Positions 7,321-14,888 of a stretch of 33,702 nt of DNA are shown in pieces. Source of the DNA: a virus; IMG/VR virus record IMGVR_UViG_3300025151_008670, positions 1 to 33,702 of that record. The stretch is one strand, 5' to 3'. Made by a program: the position numbers and the translations under genes. The notes under the pieces are model-generated. The model worked only from the letters and a program-made list of their open reading frames with translations. It ran no database searches and was not told the DNA's origin. Within the stretch, counting starts at the first letter, position 1, and each line of letters opens with the position of its first letter.

Positions 7321-7347
7321 ATTATAGTTACAATATTTTATTTTCAA
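7321..7347 (-). promoter_or_regulatory. Sigma70-like promoter for folE2
   Basis: On the minus strand TTGAAA (7347-7342), a 15-base spacer and TATAAT (7326-7321) lie upstream of the folE2 ATG, with 10 bases between -10 box and ATG. A leader of only a few bases would result. The region is AT-rich, so the match is suggestive. Confidence 0.45.
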
Positions 7348-7349
7348 GA

Positions 7350-7356
7350 CTAAATA
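7350..7356 (+). promoter_or_regulatory. Late promoter variant CTAAATA
   Basis: CTAAATA ends 6 bases before ATG 7363. It sits back to back with the folE2 promoter, so the 52-base gap would hold two divergent promoters of different classes. Confidence 0.45.
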
Positions 7357-7362
7357 TTGTAT

Positions 7363-8325
7363 ATGGCCAAATTGTCACAGAAAGAGTTATTAGAAGAAGG
7401 TTTTACAAGCATTCTTAAGAAGAGTGGAGCAGCTCTCGGTGCCGTAGGTGGTGCATTAAAAGCTGCTACTGATGCAGGTATAGATGCTGGAGTGGGTGAT
7501 TTAATAAGAGGTGGTAAAGCTGGCTATGAAAAAACAGAAGATTTACTTACATCGAGAAACGAAAAATTACTCAAAGTATTAGATAGCGAAGGTGTGATGG
7601 TCGCTCCGGGTAAGGATATTAAATATTCTGCAAACAAAAAAATAGCTATAGTAAATGCAATACCTTACGATTTTGCTGATAATGATGATATCATAGATAA
7701 TGAAGAATTAAAATTAGGTGAAAAATTTCCGGTAAAAGGTGAAGAATCTAAAGTTTTAAAATATAGATTTAAAGATGGTAATTGGGATAAAATAACCGGT
7801 GCTTTAAAATCTAAAGAAGAAGATGATCCACTTACTGGTGGTATAAAAGAGAGTCCAATATCTGATGATAAGACTAACAGGATACTTAAATTACTGAAGG
7901 GTGGAGTAGAAAAATTACCGGCAGCTGCTGAGTCTTCTTATAAAGCGTTACGGCGATTAGCTATAGACGGTTATAAAACAGGTAAATATGCAGCAAATGA
8001 AATAGTAAGTGCAGCAAATGGTTTTTTGACTGCCATAGATGAATTTCAACAAGGTTATGATGAAGGTAGTAAAGATGACGAGTCGGAAGTTAAATTTAAA
8101 CCAAAAGTAGGTGATGAAGTGTTAGTTCGAACAAAAAAAGTACCTACTGGTGAACCAGGAGTTGTAAAAAGATTAAATCCTAATGGACGTATAACTATAG
8201 CTACAGCAGGCAATAAAGCAGGGTATGCTTTTGATCCTAAAAACGTTCTACCTTCACCGAGAGTTAAGAATGAAAAAAGTTCCCAAATTGATCTGCTAAG
8301 ACAGTTGACTTTGCTTTCCGACTAA
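7363..8325 (+). CDS. Putative phage structural/internal protein
   Basis: A 320-residue protein started at ATG 7363; an upstream in-frame TTG at 7357 adds only two residues and is less likely. The N-terminus MAKLSQKELLEEGF is a pattern I associate with uncharacterised marine T4-like phage proteins; LLEEG contains a possible gp21 site (L-x-E). Residues 20-55 are Ala/Gly-rich and helical, the centre carries charged beta segments, and residues about 245-300 (KPKVGDEVLVRTKK...GVVKRLNPNG) look like a small KOW/SH3-type barrel. Function unknown; the late-type box just upstream supports a virion role. The last 20 residues (SSQIDLLRQLTLLSD) look like a conserved tail. Confidence 0.55.
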   Translation: MAKLSQKELLEEGFTSILKKSGAALGAVGGALKAATDAGIDAGVGDLIRGGKAGYEKTEDLLTSRNEKLLKVLDSEGVMVAPGKDIKYSANKKIAIVNAIPYDFADNDDIIDNEELKLGEKFPVKGEESKVLKYRFKDGNWDKITGALKSKEEDDPLTGGIKESPISDDKTNRILKLLKGGVEKLPAAAESSYKALRRLAIDGYKTGKYAANEIVSAANGFLTAIDEFQQGYDEGSKDDESEVKFKPKVGDEVLVRTKKVPTGEPGVVKRLNPNGRITIATAGNKAGYAFDPKNVLPSPRVKNEKSSQIDLLRQLTLLSD

Positions 8326-8411
8326 CTAATTATCCGAGATTGGGACGAGGGAGACCTTTTTAAATTTACTCCTGCAGTTGATTATTTTTTAATTTACTTT
8401 ATAATTAAAAT
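8326..8411. other. Intergenic gap before queD
   Basis: This 86-base gap has a locally GC-richer patch, CCGAGATTGGGACGAGGGAG at 8334-8353, then a possible weak hairpin (GGGAG 8349-8353 with CTCCT 8369-8373). It ends with the queD promoter. No tRNA cloverleaf and no preQ1-I-type tail (AACTAAGGA) is visible. Function unknown. Confidence 0.4.
8378..8405 (+). promoter_or_regulatory. Sigma70-like promoter for queD
   Basis: TTGATT (8378-8383), 16-base spacer, TATAAT (8400-8405), then 6 bases to ATG 8412. Transcription starting 6-8 bases after the -10 box would begin at the start codon. No Shine-Dalgarno sequence is present. Confidence 0.6.
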
Positions 8412-9059
8412 ATGACTTATACTTCATCAAAAGTAATTGAACTAGGATCTGCATCTTTTCGTCAACCTAATGCTAGTTCACATTGCAAATATTTACATGG
8501 ATATCAACTTAAAGCAGAGTTAACATTTGGTTGTAATGAACTAGATAACAATAATTGGGTATACGATTTTGGTGGTTTAAAAGATCTTAAAACTATTTTC
8601 AATAATCAATTTGATCATACTACTGTTATATCAGGTAGTGATCCTGAGTTAGATACATTTAAAGATCTTAGTGATAAAGGTATTATACAATTAAGAATAA
8701 TGGATGGTGGAGTTGGTATTGAAAAATTCGCTGAATGGTGCTTCAAAACAGCTGATACTTTTGTTGAAGAGGCTTCTGAAGGTCGTGTTTGGATAGAAAA
8801 TGTTACAGTATATGAACATAGTAATAATTTTGCTTCTATTAGTAAGGAGTCTAAAGCTTCAACATTATATGTAAATGAAGAAGGAACTAAAACGTATGTA
8901 GAAGTTAAAGAAGAAACTCAAACAACTGAAGAAGTAACTGAAACTCCAGTAGATGAATCACCTGACCAGAAATATTCTGGTGCTGCTAGAGTAGGTTCAG
9001 ATGTTAGAGAGGGTAACTTTAGTGATCCATTTGCAGGTACTACATGGGGCAATAGTTAA
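8412..9059 (+). CDS. queD: 6-carboxytetrahydropterin synthase-like protein (QueD/PTPS family)
   Basis: A 215-residue PTPS-family protein. It should convert 7,8-dihydroneopterin triphosphate to 6-carboxy-5,6,7,8-tetrahydropterin in 7-deazaguanine synthesis. SSHCKYLHGYQL (about 22-33) corresponds to the C...HGH region with the catalytic Cys; NNWVYDFGGLKDLK and QFDHTTV are the other family signatures. The usual HGH is HGY here and the earlier zinc His is not at its usual place, so the protein belongs to a divergent subgroup, which I recall also from alphaproteobacteria and marine phages. Residues about 150-215 form an acidic, Thr/Glu-rich tail absent from typical QueD (about 120 aa). It is convergent with phoH, sharing TTAA. 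Confidence 0.8.
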   Translation: MTYTSSKVIELGSASFRQPNASSHCKYLHGYQLKAELTFGCNELDNNNWVYDFGGLKDLKTIFNNQFDHTTVISGSDPELDTFKDLSDKGIIQLRIMDGGVGIEKFAEWCFKTADTFVEEASEGRVWIENVTVYEHSNNFASISKESKASTLYVNEEGTKTYVEVKEETQTTEEVTETPVDESPDQKYSGAARVGSDVREGNFSDPFAGTTWGNS

Positions 9060-9784
9060 GCACCAAGCACTGAACAAATAAATCTAAGTATTTTACTTCT
9101 AGCTATCTCTGAGTTTCCAAACTTAAAAGAAAATATATCATTTTCTTCACATTTATCAGTATTGAAGGAGTTAAATATTTCTTTGTAGCCTGATTTATTG
9201 ACATCAGCTTGGTTACAATCACCTATAACTACATATCTAGAATCTCTTCCAAATCTTGTTAATATAGTAGTAAGCTCTTTACGTGATAAATTTTGCGCTT
9301 CATCTACTATTACTAAAGATTTATTAAACGTTAAGCCTCTTACAAAGTTAACTGGTATAGCTTCAATTAAGCCTTGCTTCTTTAAATTATTACATACACC
9401 TGGACCAGCTATTTCAGATACCTTTTCATCTAAAGGTATTGCATAAGGCGAAAATTTGTCATCTATTTCACCAGGTAATGAACCTAAACTCTTCTCTGCT
9501 GATTCTGCTATAGATCTAATATAAACTAATCTACTAAAAGATTCATCTCTTATTAATTCTAAACCAGCATATACAGCAATGTACGTTTTCATGCTACCCG
9601 CAGGACCATCTACAAAAGCCATTTTTGTATTTGTATTTTTTAAGCAGTTATAAAATTGCTTATGTGCAGGATTAAAATAAAACGGTCGCTTTATTTTAAA
9701 GGAGAAAAGATGATTATGTTCAAATGCTTCTGCGAGCTCTAGATCAGAACTCGCCCGACGTTTACGAACGGTCTTTATACTCAT
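9056..9784 (-). CDS. phoH: PhoH-like ATPase
   Basis: A 242-residue P-loop ATPase of the PhoH family. Walker A is GPAGSMKT (60-67; the usual GTGKT has Met in place of Gly), Walker B is LVIVDEAQN (157-165), and GDCNQAD (188-194) is the sensor region. SIAESAEKSLGSLPG is the family's conserved loop. PhoH is widespread in marine phages, with a suspected but unproven role in RNA metabolism or stress; links to phosphate starvation vary. It is alone on the minus strand between queD and queE, with CTAAATA 9 bases upstream of its ATG. Confidence 0.88.
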   Translation of the reverse strand: MSIKTVRKRRASSDLELAEAFEHNHLFSFKIKRPFYFNPAHKQFYNCLKNTNTKMAFVDGPAGSMKTYIAVYAGLELIRDESFSRLVYIRSIAESAEKSLGSLPGEIDDKFSPYAIPLDEKVSEIAGPGVCNNLKKQGLIEAIPVNFVRGLTFNKSLVIVDEAQNLSRKELTTILTRFGRDSRYVVIGDCNQADVNKSGYKEIFNSFNTDKCEENDIFSFKFGNSEIARSKILRFICSVLGA

Positions 9785-9793
9785 ATATACTAT

Positions 9794-9800
9794 TATTTAG
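9794..9800 (-). promoter_or_regulatory. Late promoter variant CTAAATA for phoH
   Basis: CTAAATA on the minus strand, 9 bases before the phoH ATG and directly beside the queE -35 box on the other strand. The match is less strict than those at 30201 and 30214. Confidence 0.4.
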
Positions 9801-9828
9801 TTGAAAACTACTTCTAAACCTATATAAT
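9801..9828 (+). promoter_or_regulatory. Sigma70-like promoter for queE
   Basis: TTGAAA (9801-9806), 16-base spacer, TATAAT (9823-9828), then 7 bases to ATG 9836. The arrangement matches the one before the GDP-mannose epimerase at 21832. Confidence 0.6.
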
Positions 9829-9835
9829 CTTATAT

Positions 9836-10594
9836 ATGTTAGTAGATTGTGATAAAGAAACGTTGTTAGTATCTGATGATAAAGCTTTCTATACTTTAGA
9901 AGGTGAAGGTGAATTTGTAGGTATGCCTTCAGTCTTTTTTAGATTATCTATGTGTAATCTTACGTGTAAAGGTTTTGCTTCTGAAGATTCACCACATGGT
10001 TGTGATTCATTTGTTTCATGGTCTATTAAGAATAAAATGACTTTTAATGAAATATTTGAATATTTTGAAGAGCATAATTTAGTAGAAAAGTTAAGAGGGG
10101 GTGCTATATTTAAACTTACTGGTGGTGAGCCTATGATACAGCAAAAACAATTGCTTAAGTTTATAGGTGCTTTTATAGAAAAATATGACTTTCATCCATT
10201 AATTGATTTTGAAACTAATGCTACAGTAAAACCTGATGAAAAATGGATTGAATTATATAGAGCTACTTTTACTACTTCACCTAAATTATCTTCTAATGGA
10301 GACCCAGAAAAAAGAACTTATAAACCTGAAGTTTTAAAATGGCATAAGGAGGTAGGCTCAGGATTTAAATTTGTTATAAGTGCTTCTGAAGATATAGATG
10401 AAATATGGAGTAAGTATGTTGATGATGGTGATATCAATATACCTAAAAGTAGAATTTGGTTTATGCCTTGTAGTGGTAGTAGAGTGGAACATGTTAAAAA
10501 TGCTCCTGCGGTAGCTGAATATGCTAAAGCTATGAATGTTAATTTTTCACCGAGACTTCATCTACTATTATGGGATATGGCATTAAAGGTTTAA
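9836..10594 (+). CDS. queE: 7-carboxy-7-deazaguanine synthase (radical SAM QueE)
   Basis: A 252-residue radical SAM protein. It should convert 6-carboxytetrahydropterin to 7-carboxy-7-deazaguanine using a [4Fe-4S] cluster and SAM. FYTLEGEGEFVGMPSVFFRL precedes the cluster Cys C40, C44 and C56. The third Cys is displaced: the spacing is CX3CX11C instead of CX3CX2C, with GCDSF matching the usual CDT. I recall a similar insertion in some epsilonproteobacterial QueE proteins. KLTGGEPMIQ is the SAM-binding GGEP motif. It has its own promoter and lies just upstream of a P-loop kinase gene. No queC is present in the window. Confidence 0.87.
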   Translation: MLVDCDKETLLVSDDKAFYTLEGEGEFVGMPSVFFRLSMCNLTCKGFASEDSPHGCDSFVSWSIKNKMTFNEIFEYFEEHNLVEKLRGGAIFKLTGGEPMIQQKQLLKFIGAFIEKYDFHPLIDFETNATVKPDEKWIELYRATFTTSPKLSSNGDPEKRTYKPEVLKWHKEVGSGFKFVISASEDIDEIWSKYVDDGDINIPKSRIWFMPCSGSRVEHVKNAPAVAEYAKAMNVNFSPRLHLLLWDMALKV

Positions 10595-10609
10595 TAACCT
10601 ATATATAAT

Positions 10610-11356
10610 ATGAGAATAGCATTTTCGGGGACGGGTAATAGTGGTAAATCAGAAACTATAAAGAGTTTCTTATATACATGGAAACAATATAAACAACCAG
10701 AAAAAACTTATAGAGATATTTTAGAAGAAGAAAAGTTAGATCATTCTACTAAGACTTCAAAAGATACACAAATTAAAATTTTACAATCTCTTATAGAACA
10801 AGTTGAAGGTTATACTGTAGATGATTTAGTGGTACATGATAGGTGTCCTCTAGATAATATTGCTTATACTATGTGGTGTTATGATAAAGATAAAGAGGGT
10901 TTTACAAAAGACTTTGTTGGAGAGCAAATTGCTTTAATGAAAGAATCAATGAGACAATTAGATATTATTTTCTTATGTCGTTTTGATCCTAAGTTAGCTA
11001 ATGATGACCCTGGTCCAGATATGTTTATTGGTGATAGTGTTAAAAAAATAGATAAGCAATTTATCACTGAAGTAGATAATATTTTTAATTCGATACTTAA
11101 TCAGTATATGCAGAATCCTGAAGCTGATATATTTTTTCCAAAAGGTGATTCACCTGTGTTAATAGATTTACCTAATAGTGCACAAGAAAGAATAGATTTA
11201 ATTCAACAATATCTTGGTAATGATGGTACTTTAATTGAAGATGAACCATCTATTTTAAGTAATGTAGACGAATTAGAAAAACTTTTACTGCAGCAAGAAA
11301 ATGCTTTAGAAGCAGAAAAGAAAGAACAAGAATTATACAAGAGATTCGGTATATGA
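10610..11356 (+). CDS. P-loop kinase/ATPase (AAA_28/NadR-kinase-like)
   Basis: A 248-residue protein with N-terminal Walker A FSGTGNSGKSETIKSFL (5-21) and VVHDRCPLDNIAYTMW at about 73-88. The D-R-(S/C)-P-x-D..A(Y) pattern is that of deoxynucleoside, thymidylate and NadR-type kinases, where it binds substrate. The last 35 residues are a Glu/Lys-rich coiled-coil-like tail. It probably phosphorylates a nucleoside, base derivative or small metabolite. Its place directly after queE (15-base gap) makes a role with a 7-deazaguanine (deoxy)nucleoside an attractive but unproven idea. It overlaps the next gene by ATGA. Confidence 0.6.
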   Translation: MRIAFSGTGNSGKSETIKSFLYTWKQYKQPEKTYRDILEEEKLDHSTKTSKDTQIKILQSLIEQVEGYTVDDLVVHDRCPLDNIAYTMWCYDKDKEGFTKDFVGEQIALMKESMRQLDIIFLCRFDPKLANDDPGPDMFIGDSVKKIDKQFITEVDNIFNSILNQYMQNPEADIFFPKGDSPVLIDLPNSAQERIDLIQQYLGNDGTLIEDEPSILSNVDELEKLLLQQENALEAEKKEQELYKRFGI

Positions 11357-12939
11357 GCGTAGGAGTAGGTATAATTACATGCAATAGGCCTGACTTTTTT
11401 GAAAAATGTCACAAGTCCATAAAGAGAGAATGGTATGATTACTTAGTTGTTGTAAATGATGGTGAGGATATTGATTACAGAAAGGATGATCAATTCCACC
11501 ATTATATAAAAACTAATGGAGGCGAAGGTGTTGGTAAGGCTAAAAATAAAGCTCTGAGACATTTATTAGGGATGGAATGTGATTATATCATATTGGTTGA
11601 AGATGATATGCTTTTTAAAGGTAATATATTCAATGAGTATATTAATGCTTATAAAAAAACCGGTATAGAGCATTTTATGTTTGGTTATCATGGTCCTGCT
11701 AATAAAGGTATGGTAAGTAAAGGCGAGCCAATGCCTCGAAAAATTATAGACTATTATGGAGGATTACAAATAGCTCTAAACGAACATTGTGTTGGTGCAG
11801 TTTGTTTTTATACAAAAGAAAGTTTAGAGAAGGTTGGATTATACGACCAAACATACACTAATGCTTTCGAGCACGTTGACCATTCTTTTGAGTTAGCTAA
11901 GCAAGGCTATACTACACCATATTGGTGGTGGCCAGATATAGCTAATAGTTTAGATTTTGTAGAAGAACAAGCATGCTCAGAAGAGAGTTCTGCTATAAGA
12001 CCAAGAAAAGATTGGCAAAACAATATTAATGATTCCTGGACAACATTTAAAAATAAACATGGTATAGGTCCAACTGATATTCCAGATACTCCTTTTGATC
12101 AAGTTGCGGATTTTTTGAAGGTTAAAAAACCTAAATCAAATATTTCTTTTATAGTTCATTTTAGAAAAGATACTCAACATAGAATGAATAATTTAGATAT
12201 TGTCTACAAATATTATAAATCTATATATCCAAGAAGTGAGTTTATTTTTGTAGAGGATGATTCAGAAGAGAGAATTAAAGATTTAGTTAAACCAGAAGAT
12301 AAGTATATATTCTTTAAAAATGATAGCACATATAATAAATGTATTGGTTATAATAAAGGACTTAAACAAGCTTCTAATGATATAATATGTTTTTTAGATA
12401 TAGATTGTTTAGTCAGTATAGATAGCTTAATCAAGGGTGTTAGTTTAGCTAAAAAGGGAATGATTATAATAGGTTATAATGGAACAGCAATTTACGTAGA
12501 GCACCCTTTAAAAGATAAAATTAATGATAATGGCACTCAACTATTTAAGTTTTTATCAAGTTATATTGATGAAGATAATGTTGTAACCGGTTATTATGAT
12601 AGACAAACCTACTGCGTTGGTAATACGAATGCTGTAGGTGGTTGTTTAATAGGTAGTAAAGAGACATTTAAAAAGATAAATGGATTTAATCCTAACTTTA
12701 TAGGATGGGGTTATGAGGATAATGAAATTATCTCAAGAGCCGGTACATTAGGAGTACCGGTAGCTAAGGTTGGTAATAATAACCCTAACTGGTTTTTATT
12801 CCATCTACCTCATGAAGAGGGTGGTGTTGCAATAAAAGATAAAGATAAACATGATTATTACCTTCATAATGAAAATGAAGTTCAAAAAGTTGAAGCAATG
12901 AGTAAACCACAATTAAAAGAATATATTAAGTCATGGTAG
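11353..12939 (+). CDS. Tandem-domain family 2-like glycosyltransferase
   Basis: A 528-residue protein with two GT-A type glycosyltransferase domains. Domain 1 (about 1-230) starts GVGIITCNRPDFFEKC and has EDD at 83-85 as the metal/nucleotide-sugar site and AFEHVDHSFEL near 171-181. Domain 2 (about 262-500) starts NISFIVHFRKD and has LDID (348-351) and GWGYEDNE (451-458), the latter typical of galactosyl/GalNAc-transferase-type domains. Such proteins add two sugars in turn or build a repeating chain. Acceptor and donor are unknown. It opens the glycan cluster and overlaps the kinase gene by 4 bases and the GT10 gene by 7. Confidence 0.8.
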   Translation: MSVGVGIITCNRPDFFEKCHKSIKREWYDYLVVVNDGEDIDYRKDDQFHHYIKTNGGEGVGKAKNKALRHLLGMECDYIILVEDDMLFKGNIFNEYINAYKKTGIEHFMFGYHGPANKGMVSKGEPMPRKIIDYYGGLQIALNEHCVGAVCFYTKESLEKVGLYDQTYTNAFEHVDHSFELAKQGYTTPYWWWPDIANSLDFVEEQACSEESSAIRPRKDWQNNINDSWTTFKNKHGIGPTDIPDTPFDQVADFLKVKKPKSNISFIVHFRKDTQHRMNNLDIVYKYYKSIYPRSEFIFVEDDSEERIKDLVKPEDKYIFFKNDSTYNKCIGYNKGLKQASNDIICFLDIDCLVSIDSLIKGVSLAKKGMIIIGYNGTAIYVEHPLKDKINDNGTQLFKFLSSYIDEDNVVTGYYDRQTYCVGNTNAVGGCLIGSKETFKKINGFNPNFIGWGYEDNEIISRAGTLGVPVAKVGNNNPNWFLFHLPHEEGGVAIKDKDKHDYYLHNENEVQKVEAMSKPQLKEYIKSW

Positions 12940-13751
12940 AGGTAAATATTAGAGATAAAAATTTTGGTGGGGAACCATCATCATGTCATCAAGGTGTTAA
13001 TAAGCATGTAAAATGGAACTTTGGTAACAAGCCAGTAAGCGATACCTGTTTTATTACAGATATGTGTTTAGACGACGTGCATAAAGCATCTGGTGTTAAA
13101 AGAAAAGTAGCTTGGTTATTAGAACCACGAGCAATTCACCCACATATCTATCAATGGATAGAGCAAAATAATAAATTATATGATTTTGTTTTAACTTTTG
13201 ATGAATATCTTTTATCAAAAGGTCAAAATTATCTTTATTACCCACATGGAAGATGTTGGATTAATCGCTATAAAGAAACAAAAAAAGAAAATAAAATATC
13301 AACAATAGCTTCTGGTAAAAATACTACTGAAGGTCATCAATTAAGACATAAAATTATCTCAAAATATAGAGATGATATTAGTGTGTATGGCCATGGCTAT
13401 AATCCAGTTGAGTTTAAAGAAGAATCTCTACTAAAGTATATGTATTCTATAACTATAGAGAACTGCAGACAGCCTGGTTACTGGACAGAAAAAATTGTTG
13501 ATTGTTTTGCAAGTAAAAGTATTCCTTTATTTTGGGGAGATGATGCTGTAAACGATTTTTTTGATAAAGAAGGTATTATATATTTTGAGAACGAGGAAGA
13601 ATTAGGTAACATAATTAAAGACCTTAAAGAAAATGGTAAGGAAATATATAATTCAAAAAAAGAAGCTATTGAATATAATTTTAAAAAGGTAGAAGAGTAT
13701 AGAATTCCAGAAGATTGGATGTATTTAAATTACCCCTTTTTATTTAAATAA
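12933..13751 (+). CDS. Family 10-like glycosyltransferase (fucosyltransferase-like)
   Basis: A 272-residue protein. YMYSITIENCRQPGYWTEKIVDCFASKSIPLFWG (about 169-202) is the conserved C-terminal motif of GT10 alpha-1,3/4-fucosyltransferases: F/IEN, then TEK, then P.(F/Y)(W/Y)G. In that family it forms the GDP-fucose binding site. The N-terminal half is divergent. GT10 enzymes use GDP-fucose; the cluster makes GDP-linked intermediates (gmd) but has no obvious GDP-fucose synthase, so the donor may be a related GDP-deoxysugar or host GDP-fucose. The start overlaps the tandem glycosyltransferase by 7 bases and the stop forms TAATG with the next gene. Confidence 0.72.
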   Translation: MVEVNIRDKNFGGEPSSCHQGVNKHVKWNFGNKPVSDTCFITDMCLDDVHKASGVKRKVAWLLEPRAIHPHIYQWIEQNNKLYDFVLTFDEYLLSKGQNYLYYPHGRCWINRYKETKKENKISTIASGKNTTEGHQLRHKIISKYRDDISVYGHGYNPVEFKEESLLKYMYSITIENCRQPGYWTEKIVDCFASKSIPLFWGDDAVNDFFDKEGIIYFENEEELGNIIKDLKENGKEIYNSKKEAIEYNFKKVEEYRIPEDWMYLNYPFLFK

Positions 13752-14503
13752 TGAATAAAATTTGTATTATAAGGCAGCCGGCAGGATTAGGAGATATTTT
13801 ACATCTTTTTAAAGTTGCTGTAAAACTTCTAGATCAAAATAAGGTAAAAGAAGTTATATGGCCTGTTTATAGCGGCTACAACTATATAGGTGATTATATA
13901 AAGCACCCGGGTATTACATTTATAGATAGTAACGAAGACTATCCATTTAAAGATTTTTTAGAATCAAATGAACCTCGTGAGATTATTAATAATAATGAGC
14001 TTATTTATATACCTTTTCAGATTGCTGATCAATTAGTTAGAAGTAATAAACCAGGTCCGTTGTATTGTAAATATGAGTTTGTAGGGCTCGACTATACAGA
14101 TTGGTATAAGTATCCTAAAATTGAACGTAATTTAGAACGCGAGCAACATTTAGAAAATTTTTTACAAAATGAAAATTCATTTGATGAAGAAGATTTTATT
14201 TTAGTAAATAGATTTTATGGAACAACCCATCAGGAAAGACGTGAAGCTAATATACCAAAATTTGATAATGAGGTTACTATAAAAGAATATGATTTTGATA
14301 GACCTTTTGATTGGGTAGGTTTAGCTCTTAAAGCTAAAGAGATACATACTGTAGATACTTCTTTTTGTTGGATATTTAGAGTTTTAGATATTACTAATTT
14401 AACTCTTTACGGTAGGGGTGTAGAAACAACATTTGAATATTGTAAAGGTTATTGTGATGATAGGTGGGAGTTTTGTGGTCAATATTTTGGCCATAAAGAT
14501 TGA
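13751..14503 (+). CDS. Glycosyltransferase family 9-like (heptosyltransferase-like) protein
   Basis: A 250-residue protein starting KICIIRQPAGLGDILHLFKVAVKL, which matches the N-terminal strand and GD-containing helix of GT-B glycosyltransferases of the heptosyltransferase family. The C-terminal half has EIHTVDTSFCWIFRVLDI, like the region after which these enzymes bind the donor nucleotide (D-T/S-(S/G)..H pattern). It is shorter than typical family 9 enzymes (about 320-350 aa). It probably transfers a sugar in the glycan pathway, but could be a degenerate or accessory protein. Its TAATG start indicates coupling to the GT10 gene. Confidence 0.5.
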   Translation: MNKICIIRQPAGLGDILHLFKVAVKLLDQNKVKEVIWPVYSGYNYIGDYIKHPGITFIDSNEDYPFKDFLESNEPREIINNNELIYIPFQIADQLVRSNKPGPLYCKYEFVGLDYTDWYKYPKIERNLEREQHLENFLQNENSFDEEDFILVNRFYGTTHQERREANIPKFDNEVTIKEYDFDRPFDWVGLALKAKEIHTVDTSFCWIFRVLDITNLTLYGRGVETTFEYCKGYCDDRWEFCGQYFGHKD

Positions 14504-14526
14504 TTTTAATAACTTTTAAATATAAT
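14500..14526 (+). promoter_or_regulatory. Sigma70-like promoter before the 14532 gene
   Basis: TTGATT (14500-14505), 15-base spacer, TATAAT (14521-14526), 5 bases to ATG 14532. It lies in one of the few real gaps of the glycan cluster and would restart transcription ahead of gmd. Confidence 0.5.
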
Positions 14527-14531
14527 ATTAT

Positions 14532-14888
14532 ATGGTAAACTTATTAGTTGATGAAGCATTTGCGTTTGATTACATAGCTATACTTAAACTGAAAGCGGAT
14601 AAGGGGTATATTGATAAAGAGAGTATAGAGAAAAACTTTAATCATTTAAGAGATCAAATAGGTGAAAGTTTATTTGATAAAATTATTAATTCTGAAGAAT
14701 TTAAAAAACTATATGATGCAAATAGTGTTACATTCGATGCTGTTGATGCAGCTAAGGAAGATAAATTATTAGCAAGCGAAGTAGATAAAACTAATTATTT
14801 TAGAATGCTTGCAAAGACTGAACTACAAAAACAATTTTTTGAAACCGAGTTACAAGAAGTTAAAATAGGATACGAGCGATTAAAATGA
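14532..14888 (+). CDS. Small helical protein of the sugar cluster
   Basis: A 118-residue, mainly helical, acidic protein starting MVNLLVDEAFAFDYIAILKLKAD, ending in a helical segment (NYFRMLAKTELQKQFFETELQEVKIGYERLK). I do not recognise a named family, though VDEA(F/Y)AFDYL.IL..K openings occur on small proteins in bacterial polysaccharide clusters. It overlaps gmd by ATGA (14885-14888), so it is translationally coupled to it and may be a partner of the sugar-nucleotide or transferase machinery. Confidence 0.5.
   Translation: MVNLLVDEAFAFDYIAILKLKADKGYIDKESIEKNFNHLRDQIGESLFDKIINSEEFKKLYDANSVTFDAVDAAKEDKLLASEVDKTNYFRMLAKTELQKQFFETELQEVKIGYERLK

Noticed and set aside
8326-8411. preQ1 riboswitch or tRNA upstream of queD
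   Set aside because: No preQ1-I tail, no H-type pseudoknot pairing and no tRNA T-arm could be seen; only a weak five-base stem.
10601-10610. TATAAT directly before ATG 10610
   Set aside because: No -35 box at 15-18 bases and no room between -10 and ATG; the ATATATAAT run is ordinary AT-rich sequence and the gene is probably cotranscribed with queE.
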